From assembly GCA_029260735.1 (NCBI GenBank), contig JAJDCR010000102.1:1-63014 (forward strand): 63,014 nucleotides of DNA. The letters run 5' to 3'. Position 1 is the first letter of the stretch. Every line of letters starts with the position of its first letter. Origin of the DNA: Planctomycetota bacterium (GTDB lineage: Bacteria; Planctomycetota; Uabimicrobiia; Uabimicrobiales; Uabimicrobiaceae). The notes beneath the pieces are model-generated. The model made no database searches. It was not told where the DNA came from and saw nothing but the letters and a program-made list of their open reading frames with translations. This document shows, piece by piece, positions 34,957 to 44,771 of the stretch. The position numbers were made by a program, and so were the translations under genes.

Positions 34957-36357
34957 CTACTCGTCGTTCTCAACTAAATACCCTTGAGAAAGCTTATAGG
35001 GAGCTTTTACTTTGCGTTGGCGACATTGGGCGTTACAAGTCCGCCACAAAGGTGCCAAACCTTGTTGAGCAATACTCTCTAATTCTTGGAGCTCTTGGTT
35101 TAACTCTTCATTTAAAGTTTCAAAAGCCGTCTTCTCTTTCCAATCGTCGTTTAGAAAATCCACTCCTGTTCCTAAAATTCCTCTCTTTTGGTGATAGAAG
35201 TATCCCAAAGATTGGAGTTTTTTCCCTGCTCGCTTGGAGGCACTGGAGGCATTTTCCATTTTGATTGTCTGCACTAAGAGTTCGTTTAAGTTAATAACGC
35301 TCTGAGTGTAGAAATCAAAATTGTTTTTAGCCTTCTCTTGTTTATTTTCCGCTTTAGTCTGGGCCCAAAGAGTTTCATCGACAATCTTACGATTCTCTCC
35401 GACAAGATTCTGTAAATCTGTCATTGTTTCAGAAAAGAGGCTTTCCATTTGGCTTGCCATATCTTCCATAATGGAGGTAACTTTGTCTAACTGAGATACC
35501 TCGGAGCTCTGTTCAAACTCTTCCATTTTTTCCACTGCAACTCGGAAACGTTTTGTGCTTTCTCGAAGAGTTCGAAAATTTTCAGTGAAGTTTTCATCCT
35601 CATCTTCAAAGTAAAAAACGTAGTCACTGACATCTTGAAGAAGGTGTTCTTTTCCCTCTCCTGGCAAAAGAAGAGATTCATCTTCTAGTTTGACATTTAA
35701 TCCAGCAGGTGTTGCAAAGCTGTAAGAAAAACCATTATCTCGGCTAATTACTTTTCCCACATTGGTTAGTTTTTGAGAAAGCTTAGTGAACATAATTTCT
35801 TGTAGTTTTTTCTCTGCTGCTTGAAAATTAACAGAGAAAGTCTGAAGTTTTTCTTCGTCTAAGTCTGTTAAAATGGTCGCTTCTCGCCGAAAATTATCTA
35901 GATAAATAACCAAAGCGTGGAGACGGCGTAAACGAGTCAAGTAATCGAGTTGATCTTCAATTTGTAAACTAAACTGATCTTTCAAAGATTCTGCCGAAAA
36001 ACTGTCTCCGGTCAAACTGGCAAGAAAAATTTTATTGAACTTTTCTCTCATTCCAGCCAGTGTTTGCATGTTACTTTTTAGCTGATGAAGTTTCCCGCTA
36101 ATTGCTAAAACCCTGTATTGCTCTCGACGGATAGGAATACGGTGGTAGAGAACATAGCAAAGTTCTTCTACTTTGGCTAAAGAAGTATTAATTCCTTCGA
36201 TGCTTTTTTTCTGAATCTTTTCCTCATGCTCTAGGCAAGCTTGATAGTATTTTGTTTTTTGATCATCATACTTATTTTGATATACCAGTTGACTAGCACA
36301 TCCTGCCAGTAAAGCAGTTAAACAAAATAGAGAAAAACATTTCCAAACAGTACTCAT
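34957..36357 (-). CDS. Coiled-coil lipoprotein, function unknown
   Basis: 466 residues with a lipoprotein signal (LTALLAGC, lipidated Cys20). The mature protein is mostly charged helix with coiled-coil pattern throughout (for example 215-350, rich in E/K/Q heptads) and ends in a basic cysteine pair region RTCNAQCRQRK. No known domain is recognised. As a lipoprotein it would be anchored in the outer or inner membrane facing the periplasm. It is flanked by palindromic DNA on one side and a 520-bp non-coding gap on the other. Confidence 0.75.
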   Translation of the reverse strand: MSTVWKCFSLFCLTALLAGCASQLVYQNKYDDQKTKYYQACLEHEEKIQKKSIEGINTSLAKVEELCYVLYHRIPIRREQYRVLAISGKLHQLKSNMQTLAGMREKFNKIFLASLTGDSFSAESLKDQFSLQIEDQLDYLTRLRRLHALVIYLDNFRREATILTDLDEEKLQTFSVNFQAAEKKLQEIMFTKLSQKLTNVGKVISRDNGFSYSFATPAGLNVKLEDESLLLPGEGKEHLLQDVSDYVFYFEDEDENFTENFRTLRESTKRFRVAVEKMEEFEQSSEVSQLDKVTSIMEDMASQMESLFSETMTDLQNLVGENRKIVDETLWAQTKAENKQEKAKNNFDFYTQSVINLNELLVQTIKMENASSASKRAGKKLQSLGYFYHQKRGILGTGVDFLNDDWKEKTAFETLNEELNQELQELESIAQQGLAPLWRTCNAQCRQRKVKAPYKLSQGYLVENDE

Positions 36358-36877
36358 AATAAAATAACCCCATTAGTAATGTAAAACTTTCTCTTAACTT
36401 TAGAATTTAGAGAAAGCTTATGTTGACTAAAAAATCCAAGAATGGTATAGTGACCGACTAAATATTAAATTAAAACTACTCTAAAAAAACAAATCTGTTC
36501 GATAGGTGCTTGGAAAAAGTTAAATATCTTTTTAAAGAGTACCTAAAGCTCATCAAATCAGGTGACTTTAGAGCCCCTTACAACGAGCCCATAGGCATTA
36601 TTCGGTGTCTTAGGAATCCCCAAACGGTCATCACTACCAATTCCTCACAATTTTGCCATAATAAAAACTCTTTGTCCACTAATTAATCACACTCTAGTCT
36701 ACCGTTTTGGCAGCAAAATAGATAGTAAATCAAATTTTTAAGTATGTTCTATAGATATGCTCAAGGTGTGTTAATTTTCCTTTTTTAGGAAACGACTTCT
36801 GGAAAATCATGTAGGTTTCTTATTTTAAGAATCTATATGGTAGGCTTTAGAAAGCATTATGAGAGGAGAAGCTATTC
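36358..36877. other. 520-bp non-coding gap before glutamate synthase genes
   Basis: No gene or RNA is recognised. TAGGTGCTTGGAA near 36503 repeats the terminus of the palindromic insertion at 21522, perhaps a remnant. The last 20 bp contain AGAGGAG before the GTG start at 36878. The promoter of the glt genes probably lies here. Confidence 0.5.
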
Positions 36878-38359
36878 GTGTCTATTGCATCACAAAGTGG
36901 TCTGGAGAAAAAGATTTTTTTAGACCCAACAAAGCAAAGTACGCTTCCCAAAAAACAAAATACAAAATCAGAAAAAGCTTCTGTTGAATACCAACGATAT
37001 GAAATTGAAACGGCAAAAACACCGCAAATTTTTCCATACCCCAATCGGTTTCGGGTAAAAGTAAAAAAACATCGTCTGCTTCTATTAATTTTAAAAGAGA
37101 TTTTCCATTACCGAGGCAAGATGAAGGTGGTCAAAGATCCTCCTTGCGTTTATGGGGTTTTTTCTGGCCCCGTTGGAGGAATGATCCCCCGAGAACATCT
37201 TTGCGTCGGATGTTTACGTTGCACAACTCAACATCCCGATCTTGCTCGGATTGAATTTAATGCCGACTTTTTAAAGTTGGGAGACTCTTATTTTTCTAAC
37301 GAGCTCATTGATACCATTATGAATGAGGCTAAAGATGGTAATGTACCCGTCAAAGGAGCAGGATATCGAGGTCGGTTCGGCGGAACAGGCTGGAACGGAA
37401 TGTGGACAGATATGTCCGAAATCGTTCGCCCTACTCGCGATGGAATTCACGGACGAGAATTTATATCTACGGTTGTAGATATCGGAGAAAAAGCGAGCTT
37501 TCTTGATTTTTCAGGAAAGACAGAGTTTCCTTCTTTCCCGAAAATAAATTTACCTTTGCCCATGATTTTAGATCTTCTTCCGGAAGATGTCTACCGTTCC
37601 GATATTCTACAGATTTTAAGCAATAGCGCCAAAAAAGTAGAAAGTTTGGTTGTCCTGCCTTTTTCCTTAATCAAAAAAGAGTCCCTCACCGGCTCTCACA
37701 TAGTTCCTTTGGTAAAAAAAGGCGAAGAAGATGAGTTTTCTCAGTACTACTCTGAACGAGAAATTTCTATGGTAGAAGTAGAAGATGCAGAGAGTTGGCA
37801 AAAGATAACAAATAATTTCCCCCAACTAATCATTGCTCTTCGAGTAGGATTTACAGAAGATTTATCGAATCATTTAAAAGCAGGCATTCGAGTTTTTCAT
37901 CTAACGGCAAACTATCATGGACAAGCGGGGAACGAGTTTGTCTTAGATGCCATTGGGCATGCTCATCGCCAAGTAGTAAAACATCGCCTACGAGAACAAA
38001 CCACTCTCATCGGAAGCGGAGGTATTATTGCAGCAGAGCATGTTCCTAAAGCCATTATCTGCGGACTAGACCTTGTTGCTCTAGATACTCCTATTCTTGT
38101 CGCTCTACAAGCTTCTTTGGGAGGAGAATCAGTTTCTTCTGACTCTCACCATATTAAACTGCCTCCCAAGCTAGAAAGTAAATGGGGAACCCAAAGGATC
38201 GAAAATCTTTTATCTTCATGGCGCGATCAATTATTAGAAATACTAGGTGCTATGGGGATAAGAGAAGTTAGAAGATTGCGCGGTGAAACAGGTCGAGCGA
38301 TGTTTCAGAAAGATTTAGAAAAAGAAGCTTTTGGAGAAATTACGGGTTATCATGAGTAA
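36878..38359 (+). CDS. Glutamate synthase FMN-domain paralogue (first subunit)
   Basis: 493 residues. The C-terminal 200 residues keep an FMN-barrel pattern close to GltB/IMPDH-type barrels: FHLTANYHGQAGNEFVLDAIGHA, then QTTLIGSGGIIAAEHVPKAI and LDLVALDTPILVAL. Before it, about 110-140, is a cysteine pair LCVGCLRC, and 165-190 reads GYRGRFGGTGWNGMW. The 3Fe-4S cysteines of true GltB are absent, so this may be a structural or regulatory paralogue rather than a catalytic half. It starts at GTG after AGAGGAG and overlaps the next gene by 8 bp. Confidence 0.65.
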   Translation: MSIASQSGLEKKIFLDPTKQSTLPKKQNTKSEKASVEYQRYEIETAKTPQIFPYPNRFRVKVKKHRLLLLILKEIFHYRGKMKVVKDPPCVYGVFSGPVGGMIPREHLCVGCLRCTTQHPDLARIEFNADFLKLGDSYFSNELIDTIMNEAKDGNVPVKGAGYRGRFGGTGWNGMWTDMSEIVRPTRDGIHGREFISTVVDIGEKASFLDFSGKTEFPSFPKINLPLPMILDLLPEDVYRSDILQILSNSAKKVESLVVLPFSLIKKESLTGSHIVPLVKKGEEDEFSQYYSEREISMVEVEDAESWQKITNNFPQLIIALRVGFTEDLSNHLKAGIRVFHLTANYHGQAGNEFVLDAIGHAHRQVVKHRLREQTTLIGSGGIIAAEHVPKAIICGLDLVALDTPILVALQASLGGESVSSDSHHIKLPPKLESKWGTQRIENLLSSWRDQLLEILGAMGIREVRRLRGETGRAMFQKDLEKEAFGEITGYHE

Positions 38360-39692
38360 TCAATTAAAAGACAAAACCACAGAAGAACTCATTGTCGAAA
38401 AGCACCTAGCTGCCTTGACAAAAGGATTTCAGTCTTGGCCCACTCTTGAACACGGTAAAATGCCTGCTCTAGGAGATGCTAGGTGGACAGCAGATCTTAT
38501 TTATTCAACTTGGGTGCAAGCTCAAACAGGTTCTGTTCCAAAGAATGGATTAGAATACAAGGTGGGGAACTCGGGAGGAGGTTTTGATCTCCTTGATTTC
38601 AAGTTTGCGGACAAAGCCAAAGCTTCTACCGCAAAGCCTGCCGACACATCCATCTCTTTAAACAAGAGGAGTTTTGGAAAACGCTGCGATATTCCTCTTC
38701 CTTTTTATGGAGCGGGTATGTCCTATGGTTCCATTAGCCAACAAGTTATGTTATCTCGGGCCAAAGTAGCCAAAAAATGGGGAACTTTTACCTGCAGCGG
38801 AGAAGGCGGTTACCCTGATGAGCTGATTCCCTACAAAGATCACGTCATCACTCAAGTAGCCACGGGTTTATTTGGGATACGCGAAGAAGTAATTCGCTAT
38901 GCTCCTATTGTCGAGTTTAAATATGCTCAAGGAGCAAAACCTGGTCTGGGAGGGCATCTCCTAGGAGATAAGTCGAGTATCGCAGTTTCTAAGATTCGAG
39001 AAAGTGTCCCTTGGACAAGCTTATTTTCTCCTTTTCCTTTTCATTCGGTTTACTCGATTGAAGACCATAAAAAACATATAGACTGGGTAAAAACAATTAA
39101 TCCAGAAGCTTTGATCTCCGTTAAAGTTTCTACTCCTAATGACGTCGATATGGTCGCAGTAGGAAGTTACTATGCGGGAGCGAATATTATCCACCTCGAC
39201 GGATCTTACGGAGGAACAGGAGCAGCTCCTCAGATTGCCAAGAAAAACATTGCCATGCCTATTGAGCTAGCTATTCCTAAAGTACACAAGCACTTAGTCA
39301 AAGAGGGAATTCGCGAGGAAGTTGTCCTCATCGCCAGTGGAGGAATCCGAACAGCTCACGATATTGCCAAAGCAATTGCATTAGGAGCTGATGGCTGCGT
39401 TCTAGGAACGAGCGAACTAGTTGCTCTAGGGTGCACCCGCTGCAGTAACTGCGAGCGTGGCCGAGGATGCCCTTTCGGATTAACGACCACCGACGCGCAG
39501 TTATCTCAACTCATCCAACCCGACCGAGCAGCCGAAAAATTGGATAACTTGTATCGATCGATTCAAGAACAACTCCAAGAGATATTAAGAGACCTCGGTC
39601 TTTCCAGTATTAAAGAACTAAGAGGTCGAGTTGATCTTTTACTTTATAAAAGAGAAAATCAAAAAGAGAAAACAGAAGGAGAAAAAAACTAA
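38352..39692 (+). CDS. Glutamate synthase, FMN/3Fe-4S synthase domain
   Basis: 446 residues from the ATG at 38352 (an earlier in-frame TTG lacks support). This is the catalytic ammonia-plus-2-oxoglutarate barrel of GltB: FYGAGMSYGSISQQVMLS, FKYAQGAKPGLGGHLLG, SVYSIEDHKKHIDW, HLDGSYGGTGAAPQIAKK, IASGGIRTAHDIAKAIALG. The Fe-S cysteines appear in CTRCSNCERGRGCPFG. In the standard enzyme this domain is part of one 1500-residue chain; here it is a separate protein. Its stop shares TAATG with the next gene, so the three are translated together. Confidence 0.88.
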   Translation: MSNQLKDKTTEELIVEKHLAALTKGFQSWPTLEHGKMPALGDARWTADLIYSTWVQAQTGSVPKNGLEYKVGNSGGGFDLLDFKFADKAKASTAKPADTSISLNKRSFGKRCDIPLPFYGAGMSYGSISQQVMLSRAKVAKKWGTFTCSGEGGYPDELIPYKDHVITQVATGLFGIREEVIRYAPIVEFKYAQGAKPGLGGHLLGDKSSIAVSKIRESVPWTSLFSPFPFHSVYSIEDHKKHIDWVKTINPEALISVKVSTPNDVDMVAVGSYYAGANIIHLDGSYGGTGAAPQIAKKNIAMPIELAIPKVHKHLVKEGIREEVVLIASGGIRTAHDIAKAIALGADGCVLGTSELVALGCTRCSNCERGRGCPFGLTTTDAQLSQLIQPDRAAEKLDNLYRSIQEQLQEILRDLGLSSIKELRGRVDLLLYKRENQKEKTEGEKN

Positions 39693-42313
39693 TGACTCCG
39701 GCAGATATTGCATTGCAACTACTGGCTAGTCGCCGCTCCCTCTCTTGCGAAAACGCTGAAACAAAAGAGCAAACCAATGAAGTAGAGGGAGGATGTGGGG
39801 TTATTGGTATGGCTTCGAGTGTGCAAATTGCAGGACGGCACATGCTCCAGTCCTTAGAGCAAATGCGCAACCGAGGAAATGGTAAAGGAGGTGGGATTGC
39901 TGCTGTCGGTCTCGTTCCAGAAGAATTTGGAGTTAGTGCAGAAGTTCTCGAGAACAACTATCTTTTAACAGTAGCTTATTTGCAAAACCAAAGTCGTTCT
40001 CAAATAGAGGCTTCCCATATTCATCCTACTTTTGAAATTGACCATATTAAAGAGCTCGACTCGGTCAAAGATTTCCGAGAAATTCCTGGCATTGAAGTGG
40101 CTCCTCCACAAGTAGTTTGTTACTTTGTTCGAGTAAAATCTGAGCTTGTCGAGAAATTCCGCCAAGAGCACAAACTCCCTTCTCCTTCCCCTTATAACAG
40201 CCTAGAAGACGAAATCGTTTATCAAAATAGCTACCAGCTAAACCAAACCTACTATGCTACCACAGGAGAGAAACATGCCTTTGTTCTCTCTCATGGAAAG
40301 AATATACTAGTTCTAAAGATGGTCGGCTACGGAGAAGATGTTGTTCGCTACTATAAGCTAGAAAATATCCATGCCCATGTTTGGATTGGCCACCACCGCT
40401 ATCCAACCAAAGGAAAAATGTGGCATCCCGGAGGAGCTCATCCCTTTGTCGGCCTAAACGAAGCTCTTGTCCACAACGGTGATTTTGCTAACTACTCTTC
40501 GATTTGTACTTATTTAGAACAACAAAATATTAAGCCGCTTTTTCATACAGATACAGAAGTAGCTGCTCTTCTTTTTGATCTCCATCACCGGATGTATGGA
40601 TATCCTTTGGAGTATGTGATTGAATCTTTTGCTCCGACAACAGAACTAGATTTCTCTCTTCTTCCTCCCGAAAAACAAAAAATCTATCGCCTTCTTCAAA
40701 CCTCTCATATCCACGGTTCTCCTGACGGGCCCTGGTTCTTTTTAATTGCCCAATCAGATACACACGGAACAACCAAAAAGTATCGACTTCTGGGAATCAC
40801 CGACACCAGCATGCTTCGTCCTCAGGTTTTTGCCCTTCAAAAAGGCAAAGCGACAATTGGATTAGCTGCTTCGGAAAAGCAAGCCATTGATGCCGCTTTA
40901 ACGAGCCTTTCTGAAGTGGACGATCGCTTTTGGCCTAGAGCCGATGCTTATTGGAATGCTCGCGGAGGAAGCTATACCGATGGAGGAGCTTTCCAGTTTA
41001 CTATTGAAAAAGACGAAAAAGGCGAGAGCAGCCTTGTTTGCACCAACAAATTTTCCGAACCGATAGATATTGTGAAAGCCGCTTCTCCTTACTTTAAAGA
41101 GGATTTACAAGAGAATTTACAAGAAGATCTTAAAAAAGATACCTCCAAAGAATTCATTTTTTCTTGGGAAGGGGAAGCCGAAGAAATCTTTCAGAGAGCG
41201 GTTAAAATACTAAAAGACTCTGACCAAGAAACTATCCAGAGTTTTCTCCATGCCTTAAAAAATAAATCTTTAGAAAATCGCGTTCAAACTCTCAAAGTTC
41301 TTACTCTACTTCTAGATCGATATTATTCTTTGGCTAATCTTCGTCGCAGTCGTTTTCTTTGCCTCTTAGATGAAATTCTAGTATCGATAATCCAAAATAT
41401 TCGAGAAAATCCTTGCCAACAATACGTATGTTTACCTGACTCGGGAGAATACCCCCAACCTCAAAATGAACAACAGACTTTGGTTGTCGATGGAGAGCGT
41501 TACGATATCGAAGGAGATAAATCTCTAGCCCGAAAAATTATCGAAGCCACTCAAAAATTTCGTCGTTTTTTGATTTTAAATATTCATGGACACCGATTTA
41601 TCGGTAATGGCTTTGGCCCTGATTCCAAAGGCATACAGATTGATGTCTACGGGTCGGCCGGAGATTACCTTGCTTCTGGTATTGATGGTGCTGAAATTAA
41701 TCTGCACGGCGATGGGCAAGACCAGCTAGGGCAAATCATGAAAAGCGGAAAGCTTGTTGTTTACGGAGATGTAGGACAAGCTTTCATGTACGGAGCAAAG
41801 GGTGGCAACGTCTTCATCCGAGACAACGCTGCCGGACGACCTCTCATCAATGCTGTCGGGAAACCCCGCGTGGTTATCAACGGCACTTGCCTAGATTACC
41901 TAGCAGAAAGCTTTATGGCCGGTGATCCTCTCCAAGAAGGAGGGTTTGTCATCCTCAACGGAATCGGCCACAATAGCCAAGGCAAAATCTATGAGCTAGA
42001 AACCTGCTACGCCGGGGGAAATTTATTTTCTCTTGCTTCAGGAGGAGCCATCTATGCTCGCGATCCTCATAAAAAACTCATTCCCGTTCAGCTCAACGGG
42101 GGTGTTTTTACCGAACTCACCGATCCCGACTGGGATTTAATTCGGCCTTACCTGGAAGAAAATGAACGCCTCTTCGGAATTTCTTTGGACTATCTACTCA
42201 CTGTGGACGGAGAAAAACGTTCTCCCCAAGAAGTTTACCGAAAGATTCAGCCTTCCAAGACAAAAGCTCTTCAAGCGGAAGAAGCTTGGGTGGCCACAGG
42301 AAATAAGCACTAG
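39692..42313 (+). CDS. Glutamate synthase glutaminase plus GXGXG domain protein
   Basis: 873 residues. A class II amidotransferase comes first: after a 34-residue leader the nucleophile is C35 in GGCGVIGMA, followed by RNRGNGKGGG, HVWIGHHRYPTKG, HPFVGLNEALVHNGD and HTDTEVAALLF. It frees ammonia from glutamine. After a variable linker (about 480-640) the C-terminal 240 residues form the GXGXG beta-helix (SAGDYLASGIDGAEINLHGD, YGDVGQAFMYGAKGG). In standard GltB the FMN domain lies between these two parts; here it is on the upstream genes. No GltD-type flavoprotein is nearby. Confidence 0.85.
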   Translation: MTPADIALQLLASRRSLSCENAETKEQTNEVEGGCGVIGMASSVQIAGRHMLQSLEQMRNRGNGKGGGIAAVGLVPEEFGVSAEVLENNYLLTVAYLQNQSRSQIEASHIHPTFEIDHIKELDSVKDFREIPGIEVAPPQVVCYFVRVKSELVEKFRQEHKLPSPSPYNSLEDEIVYQNSYQLNQTYYATTGEKHAFVLSHGKNILVLKMVGYGEDVVRYYKLENIHAHVWIGHHRYPTKGKMWHPGGAHPFVGLNEALVHNGDFANYSSICTYLEQQNIKPLFHTDTEVAALLFDLHHRMYGYPLEYVIESFAPTTELDFSLLPPEKQKIYRLLQTSHIHGSPDGPWFFLIAQSDTHGTTKKYRLLGITDTSMLRPQVFALQKGKATIGLAASEKQAIDAALTSLSEVDDRFWPRADAYWNARGGSYTDGGAFQFTIEKDEKGESSLVCTNKFSEPIDIVKAASPYFKEDLQENLQEDLKKDTSKEFIFSWEGEAEEIFQRAVKILKDSDQETIQSFLHALKNKSLENRVQTLKVLTLLLDRYYSLANLRRSRFLCLLDEILVSIIQNIRENPCQQYVCLPDSGEYPQPQNEQQTLVVDGERYDIEGDKSLARKIIEATQKFRRFLILNIHGHRFIGNGFGPDSKGIQIDVYGSAGDYLASGIDGAEINLHGDGQDQLGQIMKSGKLVVYGDVGQAFMYGAKGGNVFIRDNAAGRPLINAVGKPRVVINGTCLDYLAESFMAGDPLQEGGFVILNGIGHNSQGKIYELETCYAGGNLFSLASGGAIYARDPHKKLIPVQLNGGVFTELTDPDWDLIRPYLEENERLFGISLDYLLTVDGEKRSPQEVYRKIQPSKTKALQAEEAWVATGNKH

Positions 42314-42378
42314 TTTTTTTTGGTAGCAATGATTTATTCCTTGCTACAAAAGCCTATCATGTAAATGATGGGGAACTT

Positions 42379-42402
42379 TAAGGAGTGTCATGACACTCCT
42401 TA
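42379..42402. promoter_or_regulatory. 24-bp perfect palindrome spanning ribosome site and start of mscS
   Basis: TAAGGAGTGTCA is followed immediately by its exact reverse complement. The left half holds an AAGGAG ribosome site, and the ATG at 42390 lies at the centre. In RNA it could hide the start; in DNA it could bind a dimeric regulator. Confidence 0.6.
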
Positions 42403-43262
42403 CTTTAGAAAGGGTTTCTATGTACCTTCTTTCAATGGAATTAGACTGGAATAAGATGCTTGAGTTTGGCAAAGAAATGGCCTTCCGTTATGGTCCGAAC
42501 ATTGTTTTATTTTTTGCTATTCTGGTTTTTGGTCGTATAGTAGCAAAAATAATAAAGGGAACATCTGTAAGAGTGATGAAAACATGGAATACAGATGCCA
42601 GTATCCAGTCTTTTGTTGCTAGCTTGGTTTATGTTGCGTCCATGGTTTTTGTAGTGATTGCAGCGTTAAATGTTCTGGGAATTCCTACAGCCTCTTTTGT
42701 TGCTGTTGTCGGTGCCGCTGGTTTAGCTATTGGATTAGCATTCCAAGGTGCTCTTTCAAATTTTGCTGCCGGCTTTTTGGTTATAGTTTTTAAACCCTAT
42801 AAGGTAGGCGACTTTATCAAAGGAGGAGGTGAGTTAGGGTCAGTAAAAGAAATTCAGTTGTTTACAACAACCTTGACAACACCCGACAACAAGAGCATTA
42901 TTGTACCTAACTCCCAGATGACAGAGTCGAGCATAACAAACTACAGCACAGAAGAGAAGAGACGCGTGGACTTAGTTATAGGAGTGGGCTACGATGACGA
43001 TCTTGATAAAGTAAAAGGTATCCTAGGCGAAATTCTTAAAAACTGCGACCTAGTTCTAAAAGAACCTGAACCGATCATTGGGATTATTGAGTTGGCAGAT
43101 AGCAGCGTTAACTTTACTGTGCGCTCCTGGGTAGAAAAAGCAAACTATTTGGATGCCCGCTTTTATCTATACGAAACCATAAAAAAAGAGTTCGATAAAA
43201 ACAACATAAGTATCCCCTTTCCCCAGCGCGATGTTCATATCTACGAAAAAAAGAAACTCTAG
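42390..43262 (+). CDS. mscS: Small-conductance mechanosensitive channel
   Basis: 290 residues. Three transmembrane helices are followed by the MscS beta and C-terminal domains. The pore helix VAVVGAAGLAIGLAFQGALSN and the FKPYKVGDFI turn are diagnostic, then IIVPNSQMTESSITNYS. It opens when membrane tension rises on osmotic downshock. The start is uncertain: ATG 42390 lies in a palindrome with AAGGAG only 4 nt away, while ATG 42420 has AAAGGG 5 nt upstream and would remove ten residues. Either leaves all helices intact. Confidence 0.92.
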   Translation: MTLLTLERVSMYLLSMELDWNKMLEFGKEMAFRYGPNIVLFFAILVFGRIVAKIIKGTSVRVMKTWNTDASIQSFVASLVYVASMVFVVIAALNVLGIPTASFVAVVGAAGLAIGLAFQGALSNFAAGFLVIVFKPYKVGDFIKGGGELGSVKEIQLFTTTLTTPDNKSIIVPNSQMTESSITNYSTEEKRRVDLVIGVGYDDDLDKVKGILGEILKNCDLVLKEPEPIIGIIELADSSVNFTVRSWVEKANYLDARFYLYETIKKEFDKNNISIPFPQRDVHIYEKKKL

Positions 43263-43422
43263 CAAGAACAAACATGCCAACTTAAAGCGCGAATTTATAT
43301 TTTTCTTACCACGAAGCGGCAAAGAAAAAATAATGGTTTGCGTCTTAAGTTGACACCCGCTTCAAAATTACAAACCGAATTACCCGTGTGGGAAAAGCCT
43401 GTATTAGGAAGAATCTTTGCGT

Positions 43423-44370
43423 CTAAACCTCTTTGTCCAGAGTGATCGGAGTAACAAAGCTTTTTGGTTTAACTGTAAGCAAAGAGCAGTTAATCGAGTT
43501 GACTATTTTTTCTGCAGTATTGCCAATTAAAAAACCATTGAGGATTCCAGTTCTGGCAATGGACCCCATAACTACAAAATCTATTTCCATTTGATTTACA
43601 AAACTTGGAATGGTATACATTGCAGCCCCTTTAATCAAATGGATATGATTGGGGTTGACCTCAAAATCAAATGTTTCAATAAGATTATCTAGTTTTTTTC
43701 TGATATTGAGCAAAGCTTTTTGCTGTAAATCTTTAAAATCCTCATCATTTGCCCTGCGCTTTATAAAGCTTTCTCCAAAAATATCCCAGACAGAGACAAT
43801 GTGAAGTTCACTTTTTTCTAGCAAAGAGAGAGAAGAAGCTAACTCAAAAACCTTAGTATTTATTTCTTTTCCAATCGCATCTTCGGCCATGGGGTTGATT
43901 GCGGCAAGGATACGATGGTAATTTTTTTTGGCTTCTGGATGAACCAACCATACTGGACAGGGACATTTCCTTAAAATACGCATATCGAGTGTCCCTATGC
44001 GATTTTTATAGTCCGGGTGATCATCTCTCATTTTGATAACTAGATCATGTTTATTTTTCAATACTTCACGGATAAGAGCCAAATAAATAGAGCCTTGCAG
44101 TACTCGTTCATAGACGGTAACCCCGCGATCTCGATAGGGCAGAGCGACTTCTTTTAACTGCTGTTGTTGCTCGTGGATGAGTGCCTCTGAAATTTCGGCC
44201 ACATCATAGCCTGGAATCAAGCTTTTAACTGAACTCGGCACTTCTGGGACTACAGAAACTATCGTTAGCTCTGCGTTATTTTCATCTGCCAACTCAAAAG
44301 CTCGATTAAGAGAAAGAGAGCAATCTGATTTTAAGCTGACATAATGGAGAATTTTATTGAATTTTTTCAT
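43423..44370 (-). CDS. Tandem universal stress protein
   Basis: 315 residues, two UspA folds (about 1-145 and 150-305). The second carries the ATP-binding signature MGSIARTGILNGFLIGNTAE with C-terminal NCSLLTVKP; the first has a decayed version (KMRDDHPDYKNRIGTLDMRI, then CPCPVWLVHP). Such E. coli UspE-like double proteins act in stress survival. It sits between a channel and a transporter, both of which also relate to ionic or metabolic stress. It reads opposite to both neighbours. Confidence 0.88.
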   Translation of the reverse strand: MKKFNKILHYVSLKSDCSLSLNRAFELADENNAELTIVSVVPEVPSSVKSLIPGYDVAEISEALIHEQQQQLKEVALPYRDRGVTVYERVLQGSIYLALIREVLKNKHDLVIKMRDDHPDYKNRIGTLDMRILRKCPCPVWLVHPEAKKNYHRILAAINPMAEDAIGKEINTKVFELASSLSLLEKSELHIVSVWDIFGESFIKRRANDEDFKDLQQKALLNIRKKLDNLIETFDFEVNPNHIHLIKGAAMYTIPSFVNQMEIDFVVMGSIARTGILNGFLIGNTAEKIVNSINCSLLTVKPKSFVTPITLDKEV

Positions 44371-44403
44371 AATCTTTCCTCAATGTTATATTCTACTCAA
44401 TGA

Positions 44404-44429
44404 ATAGAATTGAGCAAACTCAATTCTAT
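44404..44429. promoter_or_regulatory. Hairpin in the divergent USP/transporter promoter region
   Basis: ATAGAATTGAG, CAAA, then CTCAATTCTAT. It is centred in the gap between the divergent usp-type gene and the small ORF at 44512. Perfect symmetry suggests an operator; there is no U-tract. Confidence 0.4.
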
Positions 44430-44511
44430 AATACGCTGGTTAATGATAGTCAGATGAATATACCAAAAATACCATGTCTCAAAAACAAGTTTTTTTATTT
44501 TGTTTTAGGGC

Positions 44512-44733
44512 GTGACATCAACGAACAAAGAAATCCAGTATAAAAAAATAGATGGGGAAGATCTGCTCTCTAATCGATTGGAGCATCATTATGCTCATAT
44601 TGATCAACAAAATACTCAAAGAGTCAAGTTAGTAAATCAACCAGGAGCATATATTAATTGCCATACTGCAGAAACTCCGGAGCTAATTCAAGAGCTCAAT
44701 GGGAAAAATTTAGTAAATAAAATGTTTTACTAA
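44512..44733 (+). CDS. Small hypothetical protein
   Basis: 73 residues, GTG start with only AGGG as a weak ribosome site. The sequence is polar with no hydrophobic helix (EHHYAHIDQQNTQRVKLVNQ, INCHTAETPELIQELNGKN). No family is recognised. It ends 38 bp before the AspT-type gene in the same direction and may be its leader-borne companion. It could be a chance frame, but it fills most of the gap between divergent promoters and the transporter. Confidence 0.4.
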   Translation: MTSTNKEIQYKKIDGEDLLSNRLEHHYAHIDQQNTQRVKLVNQPGAYINCHTAETPELIQELNGKNLVNKMFY

Positions 44734-44771
44734 ATATTGAAATTACCAAAAATTTTTGTCAGGAAGGAAAT

